Shown here: positions 23,691 through 35,935 of the stretch, in pieces
Numbering within the stretch: the stretch's first letter is position 1
Layout: every line of letters starts with the position of its first letter
NCBI RefSeq assembly: GCF_003711515.1
Contig: NW_021167087.1
Coordinates: 1,732,799 to 1,796,798 of the forward strand
Direction of reading: 5' to 3'
From: Sodiomyces alkalinus F11
Lineage: Eukaryota; Ascomycota; Sordariomycetes; Glomerellales; Plectosphaerellaceae
Length of the DNA: 64,000 nt
The notes under the pieces: generated by a model
What the model was told of the DNA's origin: nothing
The model's database searches: none
The model's input: only the letters and a program-made list of their open reading frames with translations
Made by a program: the position numbers and the translations under genes

Positions 23691-24701
23691 GGGCTCACTG
23701 GCAACTTTACTATCTACACGTGACCCAACTGATAAGACTACGAGCTAGAATAAATTTCATTTGCTCGACCTGACAGCTCTCCGACTGGTTCTACGGAGAG
23801 CATCATCTCATCCTTAAAAGTTTTGCTGAACCGCGTAAAACCTGCATGGAATTTAAGACGGAATATTCGACAGTGGTCCCCGGCTGTGCTTTTGATAATC
23901 TGATATACTGATGATTCGAGAATTATCGAAACTGTCCTTGAAAGGCGGCGGCCCGCTTTGGTTACAGGCCTGCCTTCCGACATGCGTCATGTTGCAAGGG
24001 ATGACCAGGTTGCCAATACAGGGGTTGACAGCAGCTGTTGCGCAGTCCTTGGGGACTCATCCAATGACATAGGTCATCAGGGGAAAGGTGGAAAAAAAAA
24101 GACCCAGGAGCAGAACCCAACACCACGCGATCCCTTCAGTTCGAGAAGCACTGTGCCAGGGGGAAAGGCAGAGGCAGAAGTCGGTCAGGCCGGTGTGGAG
24201 CGCTCCGGAGCGCTCCGGTCGGTGATTCTACCAGCGGTCATCCATTCCCCCGGTTTTCTTCTGAAAGGGGGAGGCTGGGTTCGGCAGTAGGTAGGTACAT
24301 ATTTCATGATCTCATATAAATCCATACACATATATTGAGCTTGACCATCTTCACCAGAGATCAAAATAGGACAGAGGGTTGAAGATGAGACCGGTATAAA
24401 ATATTAGTCATTACGGGGGTGATCGTGAACGGAGTACGTTGTAGGTAGAGCCCCGACACCGGTGCCCGTCAAAGCCCCACACCGACGGATGGTACGAAAT
24501 TATTCGTACGTTTCGACCGAGGTCCTGTGCTTCGGCGTCATTCCTTGCATCCATCTCCCTGTCACATCGCTCCTGCCACCCTAATACCTACCTTCTTGTT
24601 TCTTCGAAATTTCCTCGAACCCATTATCGCAGAAGGCCAAGACCAATCGTCCAAAAACCAAAGATTACAGCCCCTTACTTTCCGGCCTCGGCGCTTCGAG
24701 G

Positions 24702-25505
24702 ATGAGCCCGGAGCATCCCATAACCGAGAGCCAGCTGGCGGCTCTTCGAAAGTACACGGCATGCGATATATCAGATGCCTTGCTAAAGCTCAGGGTGCCC
24801 GGAGCAGGATTCGTTGCCGACCTCCAGCTTTACAGCCAAGCAGGAGGAGGCCCCGATGGTCCCATTACTATAGCTCCGGCTTTCACAGTCCTGTTTGTCC
24901 CCAAAGGCACGACGACCTTTGATTCGCACCCATCCAACATCCCCAAAGACACTCATTGGGCAGACCTCACGCGGCCAGGTACCGCCGTCATCATTCAACA
25001 ACCCGACGGTCAGAAGAATGCGGTCTGTGGCGGGATAATGGCCCTGCGCATGAAGGCTCGTGAGGTCAAGAGCATCATCGTCGCTGGCCGAGCCAGGGAC
25101 CTTGATGAGCTGCGGAGTACAGGGCTCCCGGTGAGATCCCCACTGGTCCCCTTCCCCCGCCCCTTATCCCTGCCCCGCCCTTTTGCCGCTTCTCTCCACT
25201 GACGGAACCCGTCTCTACGTTTACACTAGGTATGGGCTCGGGCACTCTCCACTGTTGGTGCTGGTGCCGCCAGTACTGCGTGGGCGGTCGAGGTGCCCCT
25301 TGACATCGACGGCACGTCCGTCACACCGGGCGACCTCGTCTTCAGTGACCCGGCCAATGGCGTGGTCGTAATCCCCAAAGACAAGGTCGACCAGGTCCTC
25401 GAGCTGCTCCCCCGATTGACGGCTGCGGATGAGAGGGTCAAGGAGGACGTCCTTACGGGCGTCAGTGTGTATGATGCTTTCAAGGCCCACAGAAGTAATC
25501 TCTGA
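24702..25505 (+). CDS. RraA-like / HMG (CHA) aldolase-fold protein
   Basis: Two exons: 24702-25130 and 25230-25505; 234 aa, phase 0. The fold signature is clear: the CDISDAL start helix, the GGIMALRMKAREVKSIIVAG block and GRARDLDEL, which carries the Arg and the metal-binding Asp of the RraA/HMG-aldolase family, followed by PGDLVFSDPANGVVVIP. Bacterial RraA inhibits RNase E. The plant and yeast relatives act as divalent-metal 4-hydroxy-4-methyl-2-oxoglutarate aldolases or oxaloacetate decarboxylases. With no RNase E in fungi, an aldolase or decarboxylase role is more likely (inference). Length is as expected, and no targeting peptide is evident. Confidence 0.9.
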
Positions 25506-27001
25506 TTCATAGAGTAACTATCTATCCCCTTGCCGTCCCACTTCACACCGGCTTGCCACTCGCCGCTTCGGTCGTAATTGGCGGGTCGACATCGAATGGG
25601 GAGACGGGAAAACGTTGCTCCATGCGGCACTGGGATCATGGGCGGCTACCACGGGAAGGAAGTACATGGGCCGCCAGAAGACCGACAACCCTCCACGTGC
25701 TCCAATTCGATGGTTAGCATGGGTCGAGTTCAGAAGGGATGGGCAGAGGGAGCGAGATCTCCCCTCTGATGACTACTGTAGTGCCCTGATCGGCTTTCGA
25801 TGATTGGAGAATAACGTGCCTGTTGCTACTCGGAAGAACCTTCGGAATCTCGGAGGCTACGAGGACAACCTTCCTATCCGCAATACTTTATTTAGATGCT
25901 TTCTTTTGGTGCACTCTCTGACTCGGCAGTCCATGTACTCTGTCCGGTCGCCGAGGCTGCGTGGGGAACGTCTCCCATGCTTGTCGCGGTACAAGGTCCT
26001 ATTCCGCTCAAGAAAACACCGTGATCTGAGCACTTACATTAGTCGAGGGTCCATATGCTGCCGCTGTTCCACACGAAGTGCCAGAAAAGGCTAACCGATC
26101 AATCCCCGGACGGCTCAATGTGAAGTGCTAGTATAAATATGGCTAACTGTGTGTGATCATATCCACTCGTTCGTGCCCACTCATGAAGCCCCAACATCTT
26201 CTGATAGACCTGCTTGTGGGACCGTTCACCCTTGTCCCAACACTTACTGTAAGGACTGGATTTGGAAAGACATTGGCTGCGATCTAAGAGGGTTCCTGCT
26301 AGCCTGGAGGTATTGGAGTACGACGTAGTCTGGGCTATCAAACGTTTCCTCCTTGTCTCGTCAGTACGCAGAAAGTTATACAGACCTATCTCCCTTGTCT
26401 TTGCTAACCCATCCTAGGCCGGTTATATACCGCAAGTCAAAGCGTTCCGCTAAGCCCTTCGTGCATGGGGGAAGGAGAAGAGTGATGACAGGTAATGAGT
26501 TCCATATCCTGTCAGTGAGTCTAGGAATGAATCAACAGCTACGTGCACCAGTATCACATGGCAGCACGCATCAAAGTCATACAGGCCAACATAAAGCGAA
26601 AGTCAAGCTGTATCATGTCATCAATTCATTAACGTATCCATACCATGCCGTCATGATGTTCGAGAATCCCAAAACAACTGAGACTTCATAATTACAAGCC
26701 AGACAACCAAACACGAGGGTGCCGTAATGCCTTGACATTCTGGGGAAATTAGCGAGCTTCCTTCCCTCAACCAACATAAAAGAAGAAAGAATCAAGTGAG
26801 TTGTGAGGAAGGGTGAAGAGCGTGGCGGGGAAAGAGCAATACCCTCCCCCAATATCAAAGTCAAGGTCGTGAGGACGGAACCGAGTCCTTCGTGTGCCGT
26901 GCAAAGTAAAACAACTCGCTAATTTGGGTCTCCTTTGGATATTCCATGCGCAGACGGAAAAGATGAAAGGGCCACCCTCTCATACCCGCTCTCACGTTCA
27001 A
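25506..27001. other. Convergent intergenic region
   Basis: This is 1.5 kb between the RraA-like gene and the 3' end of the GBD/FH3 gene. I see no conserved coding segment, RNA gene or mobile-element signature in it. Confidence 0.5.
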
Positions 27002-29659
27002 CTAGGAAAGCCAAGCATCCCCGCCATTCTTCTGCTGCTGGTGCTGCTCATGGTTGGGAGTCGACAACCCAAAGTCCAACCTCGGCATCTCAATCCTCGG
27101 CGCAGCCTCTTGGGCCCCGTTTCCGCCACCGGGCTTCTGACCTCCGCCCGTCTTCTTCCGGGGACTGCGGGAGCTATCCGCCGGTGGACCATAACGAACT
27201 TCGCGCACATCCCAGCCATCTTCGGCTGCGGCAGCAACCCATGTGCGGAGAGCCTCGTGCACACAGCCATAGAATTTCTCCTTGCAAAGACGGAGGCTAC
27301 CGCCAAGGCATCTCTCCCAGCCGGAGATGCGCAAATCGTGGCGAAGAGCATTGCGTTGTTCCGCCGCCGGAGTACAGGCAATGATGGCGTTGACGAGATC
27401 GAGGTGCGAGGCGAGGTAGTTGGTCGCGTCCCATTCTACTCCACCAACATAAGGAGCCGCAGGAACCGGAGGTCGAGGCCGAGGGAAGTGTCTTTGCATG
27501 TACGCGAACGGTTGCTCGCCAGGGTTGTTAGAGGGAACATTGTCGAGTAGCATGCCGCCCTTGCTGGACATCTCAGCCGGCAGGGCGATGACATTAAGGT
27601 GGTGGAGGAAGATCCAGAAAACTTCCTTGGTGACACTGACAACCTCTTTATTCCAGACAGTGTAAGGTCGTTCCTTGCGCATTTCGAGTACGAAGGGCAC
27701 CGGGCGCTCCTCTTCTTTGGGTTCGGGATTGCGAAGATAAGACAAAACGGTCTTGGAACGAATCACGCGCTCCTGTGGGGTTGCAGTTTCGATGTAGGTA
27801 AAGATGAGGGAGGTGATAATGTTTCTGGTTGTGAATTCGCTGGGTCCCTTCTTTTCCGGATCAAAGATCGTGTGAATCAGCCTCGGGAGGAGGTCGCTCT
27901 GGATCGAGTCGAGATACTGTAGCGCTAGGGAAGTGGTGCAAAGCGCCTTGAGGCAGAGGAGGTCCTCGTGAAGCAGAGCATCCTCGTGCTCCTCTCTGTA
28001 GAATGACGGTGTTAGCTACTCATGTTCTCCTGCTTGTAGATGGGGATCGTCAATCGGAACTTACCTCCATTCCACCTCTAGAATGCGATATAGAAGCCCG
28101 ACGATTTCTTCCATGCCACCCTGCCGGATGAAATCCTCTGCCCACGAAACTGTCTCGTTTCGCAGGAGCAGACGCAGCTTATGTAGCTTTCCGACCTCAA
28201 CCATCTCAGGCTTCCGTACTTTCCTTAAATACGACACGAAGTCACCCGGCCCTTGACCGAGCTTTATCTTCGACAGGATGCCGTTGCTCGTCGAAGAGCC
28301 AGCTGAAGTAGGTCGCTCACCAACAAAGCTCTCCGTCGATTTGGTCCTGAAATGTCTCCCCAATGTGCCCTCACCTCGGGATTTCTTCGATGGCGATTTT
28401 GATTCTTTCTTCGCGCGTCCAAGTGTGAAGCTCCTTCCCCTGGTTCGCTTCGGGTGGCTCTCCTCGTTATCGGTACCTGCAGCAACGGCGGACGAGCTGG
28501 CCTCAATGCTAGCCCTGTTGTCGTTACCATTCTGCTCTCCCTTGGCGGCCATTTCAGCCCAGTCCTGACGAATAAATTCCATCTTGATTGTGTCGTTCAA
28601 GTTCCGCATCTTGAATCGCTGGTTTTCGGGGATGTTTCTGCGGTCCAACATCGCTTCCAGGTGAGCGTTGATGTCTTTTGGATCAATGGTCCTGTCAGCT
28701 GGATTCTTCGGCGAGGAGTGTCCCCGTCTCTGCTCTGTTGATGAGAAGGCCGTAAACAGCTTCGGACGCTGAGCCTTGCTACTGATTCGTTCTGAAAAAG
28801 CCGGTTTGTGATCGTTCATGTTGTGCTTCTTTCCTGCAACGTCGGGTTGACTAACGTCCCTCGACCGTACTTCTGGCTCCATCTTGTGACTCTGAAATGA
28901 CCATGGACGGGCTTTGGTAGCCCTGACTGGCATTTGAATTCCATCATCGGTGCCCCGACTACCATTTGCACTTCCAATGTCAAAGGAACTTCTTCCATTG
29001 ACTTGCTGTCTTCCCAGATCCCCGCTGGAGAACTGGGCGTATATGGGAGGGGGAGGGCCCCCAAGCCCCCCAAGGTCCATTGTCGTAGTAGACGCGGGAG
29101 GTGTTCGGTTCTCCTTGTCCTTCATAGCCCTGGCCTCGTCTTCTTTGGCCTGCTTGTTAAGACTCTTGAAGGACTTGGGCCTTGAGAGCAAGCCGGCAAG
29201 ATTGGTCGAAGACTTTGTCTTCTTCGGTTTTTCTGGTGAAGGTTCCCGGGATTTGGAGATCTTCGAAGAATCCTTCATGGCCATCCTGGTAAGTGTGGTA
29301 AAAGCTGATTTGGTCGGTGAGCGTCCTCGTTCTTCTCTGGAGCCGCCGCGGCTCTCATCTCGAGACTTCCGTGGTGACCGGGATCCAGCAGCATCTTGCT
29401 GATTTTGCTGGAGTTCGCCGAGGGCCCCGGCCGCTGACCTTGGGAAGCCCATTGCCGTCGGACTTTCCAACGAATATAGATGTTGGTTTAGGTGTGAAGG
29501 GTCGGCCGGGTTTGTGGCGATGGATAACGCAGAGGGCAGATAAGATCCGTCAGACTGGTTTCTTCGATGCATAAGAGACTTGAGCACCGATGATTTGGAC
29601 CTCTGATGACCGCCTTGAGGGCGTGGCGCGTCATTGAGATCACCAAGTGAAGTTGCCAT
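27002..29659 (-). CDS. GBD/FH3-domain protein resembling a formin N-terminus
   Basis: Two exons on the minus strand: 29659-28065 and 27995-27002; 862 aa. Residues 1-310 are Ser/Arg/Lys-rich and disordered. About 315-375 shows the Rho-GTPase-binding signature found at the start of diaphanous formins (DRRNIPENQRFKMRNL, IKMEFIRQDW). An armadillo-like FH3 region follows from about 470 (GDFVSYLRKV, LHKLRLLLRNETVSWAEDF) to about 800. There is no Pro-rich FH1 or actin-nucleating FH2 domain, and the frame ends cleanly in a Gln/His-rich tail, so this is not a truncated formin. Likely a Rho or Cdc42 effector in polarity or cytokinesis (inference from the domains). The 69-nt intron lies inside the FH3 part. 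Confidence 0.82.
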
Positions 29660-30204
29660 GGTAGCAAAAGAAAAGCAAAGAGAAGCAAGCGACGCAAAAG
29701 AAAAGAGGAATGCAAAGAAGTGAAAATAAAGGGATGTCTGGAATGGGGGCCTTACTCCGAATGCTATTGTCCAGAGGTCTTTGAAGAGTCAGACCATCAT
29801 GGAGCTCCTTTGATTAGGAGTTCTAGCGGTTCAGAGCGATCGGTAGACCCGGAGGTAGGAATGGGGGATAATACCTTGATTCCAGGCGGTCAAAGACCTT
29901 CAATCCAAAGTTGGAATCCCATGTGGGGTAGCAAGCTTTGGTTAGGTACCCTTGGACACGTTACCACAGTAACGCCAGATAAGCCGAGCTCTTATCTTAT
30001 CGATAAACAAACCTCCCAGGTCTTCGTGGGGTACCTGAATTAATCTCCGTTCCTTTGCTCTGAAGTCTCCCGTCGTCAATTGGCATAATTAGAGGCGTTG
30101 AACTGCCACTAATAAGCAGCATCACCATTGAGTCGGTCACCCAGCGTAATCTCACGGGATTTCGCAAATGTGAAGCGTTACAAAAGCCCTCCCATAGCAA
30201 CAGC
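29660..30204. other. Intergenic region between tandem minus-strand genes
   Basis: This 545-bp stretch serves as promoter of the GBD/FH3 gene and 3' flank of the Apd1/Aim32-type gene. No gene is seen. Confidence 0.5.
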
Positions 30205-31388
30205 CTACCAGCTCAATAATCCCCTTCCTCTATCGAAGCCTCCACGCAATTGTGTTTCCGGCTTGACCACCTTGCCCTGTAAGACGGTGTATCTTACGAT
30301 ATTCTCGCAATCCTCCGGCTTCACCCTAGCGATCCAGATACACTGCGCGGCGCCCACGCCGCCACTCTCCTCTGCAGCTGTGTTCCTGATTACTGGTTTC
30401 AAATCGCCACCTTCCTGTGCCCTTTGCCTGCCGTCAAGCCCGAAGGGATCTGGACGCCTGTATACCATCACGTTTGCGCTGTACTTGTGTCCACCCACGT
30501 GCGAGATGAAGTAGATCCCCACACCACCAGCCCGTGTGTCGTCCAAGTCACGATACAAGCCCAGCGGACGGAGGTGTCTCTCTAGTTCCTTGCGTAGAAG
30601 CGGTGCCGATTGGCCACACCGTGTATCTCTGGTCTTCTGAGAGCAGAGCAAGATGAGGACACTGTGAGGGCACGGACGGCTGGCAATTTCGACAGCCAGA
30701 GAAGGAGAGTGATCAGTAGAAGGCGCTGGGCTTTTATCTAGGGTCGCAGATTTAAGCGGGGATGTGGTGGTCGGCGCCTTCTCGACGAACTCGGACATGA
30801 GCGTGGGCACGTTCTGCGGGGTGACATTATCGAGGATGGTGAAAGCGGGGAGTAGTAAGACGGTGGTCGGTTGATCGTAACTGCTGTTTCCATGGGGCGT
30901 GGGAATATTGGATGCCGAAAGCTTCATTCTCTAAATTATCGTGCAAGGGTGAGTATGGATGGGATGGTAGAGTTGGATGCGAAAAGGAAAGGGGGAACAA
31001 AAAAGTAAAGGCTTCAACGAGAGAGCAACGAGACGACAGCAGGAAATATAGAGGGTTAGACACGCACCCCATTTGTCGGGGGTTTCGCTCTCCCGATAGC
31101 CTCCATGACACTCCCCTTCTCGTCCTCCACATCTCTCACCCAGTCTGTTTTCCCCGTCGCGACGAGCACATGCGTACTCCAGCCCTTGACCTCCCCATAG
31201 AGCGGATCGGTCTCATCGATCTTGAAACCACGCGGATACTGGACGTGGCAGCTTTCGCAGTCGTGCGTACAGGCATCGCCGTCAACGGCGGGATCTGTCT
31301 TGGGAAACAAGTCCACCATGGACGCCGGGGACTCTCCCAAGGCCAGCTTCTTTGCCCCGGCGACGAGCGATCGGATTGTCGAGGTCAT
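30205..31388 (-). CDS. Apd1/Aim32-type thioredoxin-like [2Fe-2S] protein
   Basis: Two exons on the minus strand: 31388-31068 and 30930-30205; 348 aa, phase 0. The N-terminal part carries CTHDCESC. The thioredoxin-like ferredoxin domain has Cys203 and Cys212 (CSQKTRDTRC) and His251 and His255 (HVGGH). This spacing matches the bis-cysteinyl, bis-histidinyl [2Fe-2S] site known for yeast Apd1 and Aim32. The sequence is annotated in databases as the 'sucrase/ferredoxin-like' family. The C-terminus has the CIWIARVKPEDC and LRGG stretches. Apd1 is cytosolic and Aim32 is mitochondrial; with no obvious presequence I cannot decide between them. It is thought to act as an electron carrier in redox tolerance. 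The intron (137 nt) has a T-rich acceptor. Confidence 0.87.
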
Positions 31389-31962
31389 CTTTGAGATTGT
31401 TAGGTTTCGGCGGGTTCGGTTGGGAGGACGAACGGGTGCACGTTGAGTTTGACGAAACAAAGAAAAAACGACCGGAGAGATTCCCCCCTGACCCTAGCGC
31501 TTCTGCACGAAATCCTGCCACTTCTACCCCGACTCAAGAGATATAGTTATATGTAAGCTGATTTTTGGAACGTACGTGTGAAACTGAAATCTGCCCCCCA
31601 CTGTCGATGCCGGTCTTTCCACACCCCGGCAGTGGGTTTCGGGGAGTACCTACCTAAGGTACCCGGTACATAAGATTCATATCAGATCATTTCACTCTAC
31701 GTCATTGGCTCGGCGATATCGGAATAAAACGAATGTGTCCCACCATGCGACTAATCGATACCCTGCGTCGCGTCATCAGCGTCAGAGTCTCTCCATTATG
31801 GTATCTAGCTACGAGTATCTCCTTCGTGAACGACGTTCGAAGTACTTAAAAAGTACAGAGTAAGAGGCAAACGGTCTGCGGCTACGCCAATACGGCTGCA
31901 GCAAAGCCACCCACGCCATTTCTAGCCTACCACGTGTCCCTGTCTCTCAGATCTGGCTGCCT
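31389..31962. other. Intergenic region with GTAC words
   Basis: This 574-bp promoter of the Apd1/Aim32-type gene contains GTACCTACCTAAGGTACC near 31648-31665. No gene is seen. Confidence 0.5.
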
Positions 31963-34361
31963 TCACGTATACTTCTTCCTGGCTTCGGTGTACTCGGCAT
32001 CTTCCTCCTCGCTGCTGTCGTCACTGATCTCCAGCTTAGCGTCACCGCTTCTTCTTCGTCGCAATTTCATCGCCTCCCTAATCTTCTTGCTCGCCATCTC
32101 GAAGCCACCCGCAGAATCGAGCGTGGTAAAGCCACTGACGGGAAACCCTCCGGAACCAATGGCGCCCCCGCTGCTACTGCTCCGGCTCCTGCTCCTAGAT
32201 CGGGATGGTGGACGGGTCGAGAAGATGCCGACACCGCCAATGTTGCTGAACGATTCGTTGCGTGGCAGGCCACGACTGGATTGCGTTGTATTTCTTCTGG
32301 TGCGTGGTGGTGTTGGCGGTTCGTGCCCGCTGGAGCCATCGCTCTCCCGCCGGCGGCCTGTCGTGGGTGGCGGGGCAGCAGCGCCGTCCTCAGTCCGCGC
32401 ACCGTCGGGAAGCAAGCGCATCTTCTCAAAATCGGGGTACATCTCTGGCCCCAGGGTATTGATGAGATCGGTGACTTGTGCACTGAGCCTGGCACGCGTC
32501 TCTCGCAGCTGGTGAATGCCGTACATCGAGGAAGGGTTTAGACAAAGAACCAGGGGTCGTAGAGACTTGAAGATATCCATCCCGACCTCGCCGAAACGCA
32601 GGGCGGCGAAGGTAATGCCCACCATCAATGGCCACATCACGAGATAAGTCGACCACCAGGGTACCCACTCCGGCACATGACCCCATAACCGATCTTGGTA
32701 GACTTTCCAGGTCACGATAGCCGAGTAAAAGTGATAGAGGGTGGGTGCCAGGAAAATGGAGACCATAAGCTTCCATGTAGCCATGACGTCTCGCCCTTGG
32801 ATTTTCACCGACGAGGCAGCCAACGCTTGCTTGGCCTTCCGGATACTGATCACCTTGCCAGCTATGAAGACAGGTGCAAAAAGAACCAAGCCGGGCAAGA
32901 CGCCGACCAAGAGGGTAAGAAGCTTGGCGACGCGGTATATCAAAGTAAATATGACCTTGGGAATAGACATTCTCGCGTATTGGACCTGGTGGTCGCGGAG
33001 GTTGAGATAGCGTAGTTGTTTGTTGTATTCCTTGACGGCCTTGGTAAGACGAACAATTCGCTCGTCATCCTTGTATCGCTCATAAGCCAGCGCAAGCCTA
33101 CGGTTCAGCTCGACCACAACGGGAAGAGGAAGCTTCCTGCCCGTTGGATTATAGAGGCGTCGTGCGGCCTGGATGAGCATGAGGGTGTCGTAATTCGGAG
33201 TGGAAACGGTGACGGCGCTCAGCATCTGGTGAGTCGTGTCGAGGAGTTCACCGATGGCCTCTCGTCGCTGGTTGTTTTTGTACATTTCCACTAACCGAGG
33301 AGGGATGTCCAGCGGCGCGCCAAACTCGACAACGGCCCTCGAGCGGAACTTATGGGCGTGGAAGTAGTTCATGCCGACAGGGACAATTTTCAGGCCGATA
33401 TCAGGATCCTCAGCCAGAGCACCGAGAGCCATGATGGCCACGCCGGCCTTGAGGGACAGTAGTTCAGTACGGTCGTGGCTACCGCCCTCGGGGAAGATGC
33501 CGACACATCCTCCGTTGCGTAATCGGTCGAAGACGGCTTCGTACACTTTGGTTTGATCAACCTTGGGCGCCAGTTTGTACTTTGTCCCCTGGAACCCTTC
33601 CTTGCAACCGTGAACCTGTTTGTTGATATATTTCCCGTCCTCGTCAATATCGTCGCGTCCCGTCAATTGTTGCAGTGCCACCTTGCCCTTGAATGGTCGC
33701 TTGGTCCGAATCTCTTCGGGACTAATAACCTCGGCTATGTCGACGCTGGCGCCTGTCTCTTTCTTGGTCGACGGAAGGAAGATCATACCGCCGACTTCGC
33801 CTTCGCCTTCGCCGAATTTGGTACCCACGCCGCGAATCAGGGTCGGGTCGTTGATAGGGTCTGGAAGGTAGACGAAGCCAGAGCCGGGCTTGGCAGAATC
33901 CTGCGGCCGTCCCACAGGCACGGAGCCAACTTGGCGAGATCCCCAACCAATAAAACCGTGGACAGATTTCTGAGCGATCAAAAGGCTGACTCTGCGACCG
34001 GCGTCGTTGCGCAGCGTCCGCTGGAGGACCAAGGCGTCGACGAACTGCGGAAAGAACACCAGTTAGACACACGATTGTTGGGGTAGTACGGACGAGGAGA
34101 CCCGAGCAGTTGAGGGATGGAAGAGAATTGGCGAACCTGATTGGCGTGGGGAGCAGCGACGAAAAGAACAGGTCCTGTGCGAGGCACTTTCCAGGTACCG
34201 CGAGGATGGACTTCTCGAAAGAAGAGGTCGACTAAGACACCCATGACCCACAGGAATAGGTCATATTTCCACCCTACCATAGGGTACAGCTCCTTGGGTT
34301 TGGTCCTGGATTGCTGGCTCTGAGGCGGCACGGTGGCCGCGGTGCCAGTCTGGTCCGGCAT
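31963..34361 (-). CDS. Glycerol-3-phosphate/DHAP acyltransferase (Sct1/Gpt2 type)
   Basis: Two exons on the minus strand: 34361-34137 and 34044-31963; 768 aa, phase 0. Acyltransferase block I reads PHANQFVD and is split by the intron right after HANQ. Block III is GGCVGIFPEGGSHDR near residues 255-267, followed by LSLKAGVAIMALGA. A long insertion lies between blocks, as in yeast Sct1 and Gpt2. Hydrophobic segments follow in the second half (LLTLLVGVLPGLVLFAPVF, the SIFLAPTLYHFYSA region and LVMWPLMVGITFAA), consistent with an ER membrane enzyme. The C-terminal tail is Ser/Arg-rich (SRSRSRSRSSSSGG) and probably phosphorylated. It catalyses the first acylation step of phospholipid and triacylglycerol synthesis. 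Only one Sct1/Gpt2-type gene is seen here, so I give no symbol. Confidence 0.92.
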
Positions 34362-35935
34362 GGTGAAGGGAGTAGCGGGGGAAGTGGTCTCAGAACGGAC
34401 AGTAGAAGCGAGAATCGCCCAACGAGGAAGGAGGAGGGACAAAGGATGGACTCGGACTGTTGCCGTCTTGAAAAGAGGATGGACTCGTCGAGTCTTTGAT
34501 TCGCGCGCTCGTGAAGTAAATCGTGAGGAGGCTAGATTTTCATGTTCGAAAGCGGGTGGTACGAAGCGAATGGCGTACAAGAAGGCCTTTCGCGTCGCTA
34601 GGCGGATGTCTCGAGCTGTCGATTAAAACGGGGGGCCTGAATTGATTACTTGGTTGAAAATAGGATAGAATACCCTGTTTGGGAGCTTTTGAGTAACGAG
34701 AAACGGGAGCGGCAGTAATACAATGTAAATACTTGAAGGAGAATCGGGGTATTAAATAGAAGACAAAAGCGACGAGAGTGGGAGGGAGGAAAGAGTGTGA
34801 CGGCGCTTGGTGATGTAAGTACGAATAAATGACGAGATTTAACATAAGTATTAACTCCAAATCCGGACTGGCCGGAGCTCCGTCGGGGCTCGAGCACTGG
34901 CCCTCGTTGGGGGTTCTGATACAACTGGAGCCAGCCAGTGACGGTAGCCCACCAATATCTGACAGAATGGCAACCTGAGGAATCAGAGGGGTTCCTATCG
35001 GGAACGCCTATTGGCCAGCTCCGACGAGGAACCCAAGCCCAGGGACCAGGACAGAATCCTAAAGAGCACTGCTGGAAATGTCTCAAAAAATCAACTCGTC
35101 AAAAAAAAAAATTAAGAAGAAAACAGAAAAGAAGAATGGGGAAAGGCCCCCATCATCTAGTATCAATCGCATGCCAGAAGTGGTTTCTGTTGGCGCATTG
35201 TTCAGTAAAATGATATAACATAATGGAGGGGGCATGTCTCTGTAAGCCGTATTCATTCCACTTAGTGGAGGTTGGTCGGGTCGGTTGCGTTGGGTCGAGT
35301 TCGTGAGCACAGGCAAGAGCTGAACTTTGAGCCCCAAGTCACCCAAAAGTTCCCATGCATGTAATTACGGAGTACCTAGATAACCCACATATTCGCTAGC
35401 TTCTAGCCTCCGTTCCTCTGTCAATTTTCATATTGTACTTCATATTATAGCGCGTGTTGCGTTGAAACTTAACAAGTTGACTCAACACCGCTATCGACCT
35501 AACTGTGTTTACGCATGTTTAGTTTTTACGGAGTGCTGTAGACTTATCCACGATGCTGTAACGGCGGTATGCCCATGAGCCAACGGTGTGCTCTTGCATC
35601 GGACACCAGTTCAAATTCCTTACTAAGCACGACGGAAGATTTGGTCTTGGGGTCCGTATCCGTACTGTGAAATATAACTGTGCGACCCCGGAATGCCCCT
35701 CGTTTCTTGGCACACCCCGTGAGTCAGGTTCGGGTCTGAATTTACCCCTCCATATCATATCTATTGTGGTTTCTTGGGAGAAGAAAAATTCCACCGACGA
35801 AACCCAACGTAGATACATCTGCCGTGGGGACATAGCTTTCGCATTGGTCGCGTGGAATCTTTCTCACCCAAATTCAGAAAAGTCCAAAAGGAACAATCCC
35901 TTACCAACAGCCATTGGCAAACACGTCAATTCAAT
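34362..35935. promoter_or_regulatory. Divergent promoter region, acyltransferase / lysyl-tRNA synthetase
   Basis: This is 1.57 kb between divergent start codons, with no coding gene supported. It holds an A-rich run (35096-35112) and GTAATTACGGAGTACC (from 35361), a word also found at 3351-3363. Confidence 0.5.

Larger units (their letters stand above)
20990..24701. other. Gene-poor region with dense GTAC-type words
   Basis: There are 3.7 kb without a confident gene. The first part (to about 21900) is probably the leader and promoter of the WBP2-like gene. 22010-22480 is rich in AGGTA/TACCT and TACTCCGTA words. A possible exon or relic lies at 23379-23690 (listed separately). A short GC-rich palindromic tandem, AGCGCTCCGG, occurs near 24199-24219. 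Confidence 0.5.

Noticed and set aside
24198..24222. AGCGCTCCGG tandem palindrome
   Set aside because: It is only two copies and seen once in the window; too little to call an element.
34044..34160. Apparently defective acyltransferase block I (HANQFVD, His and Asp five residues apart)
   Set aside because: The rest of the enzyme is intact and the intron junction is clean; this is probably the normal fungal form, which I could not verify.
35560..35640. tRNA-like AGTTCAAATTCC sequence
   Set aside because: It resembles a T-arm by chance; I could not fold an acceptor stem, D-arm and anticodon arm around it.
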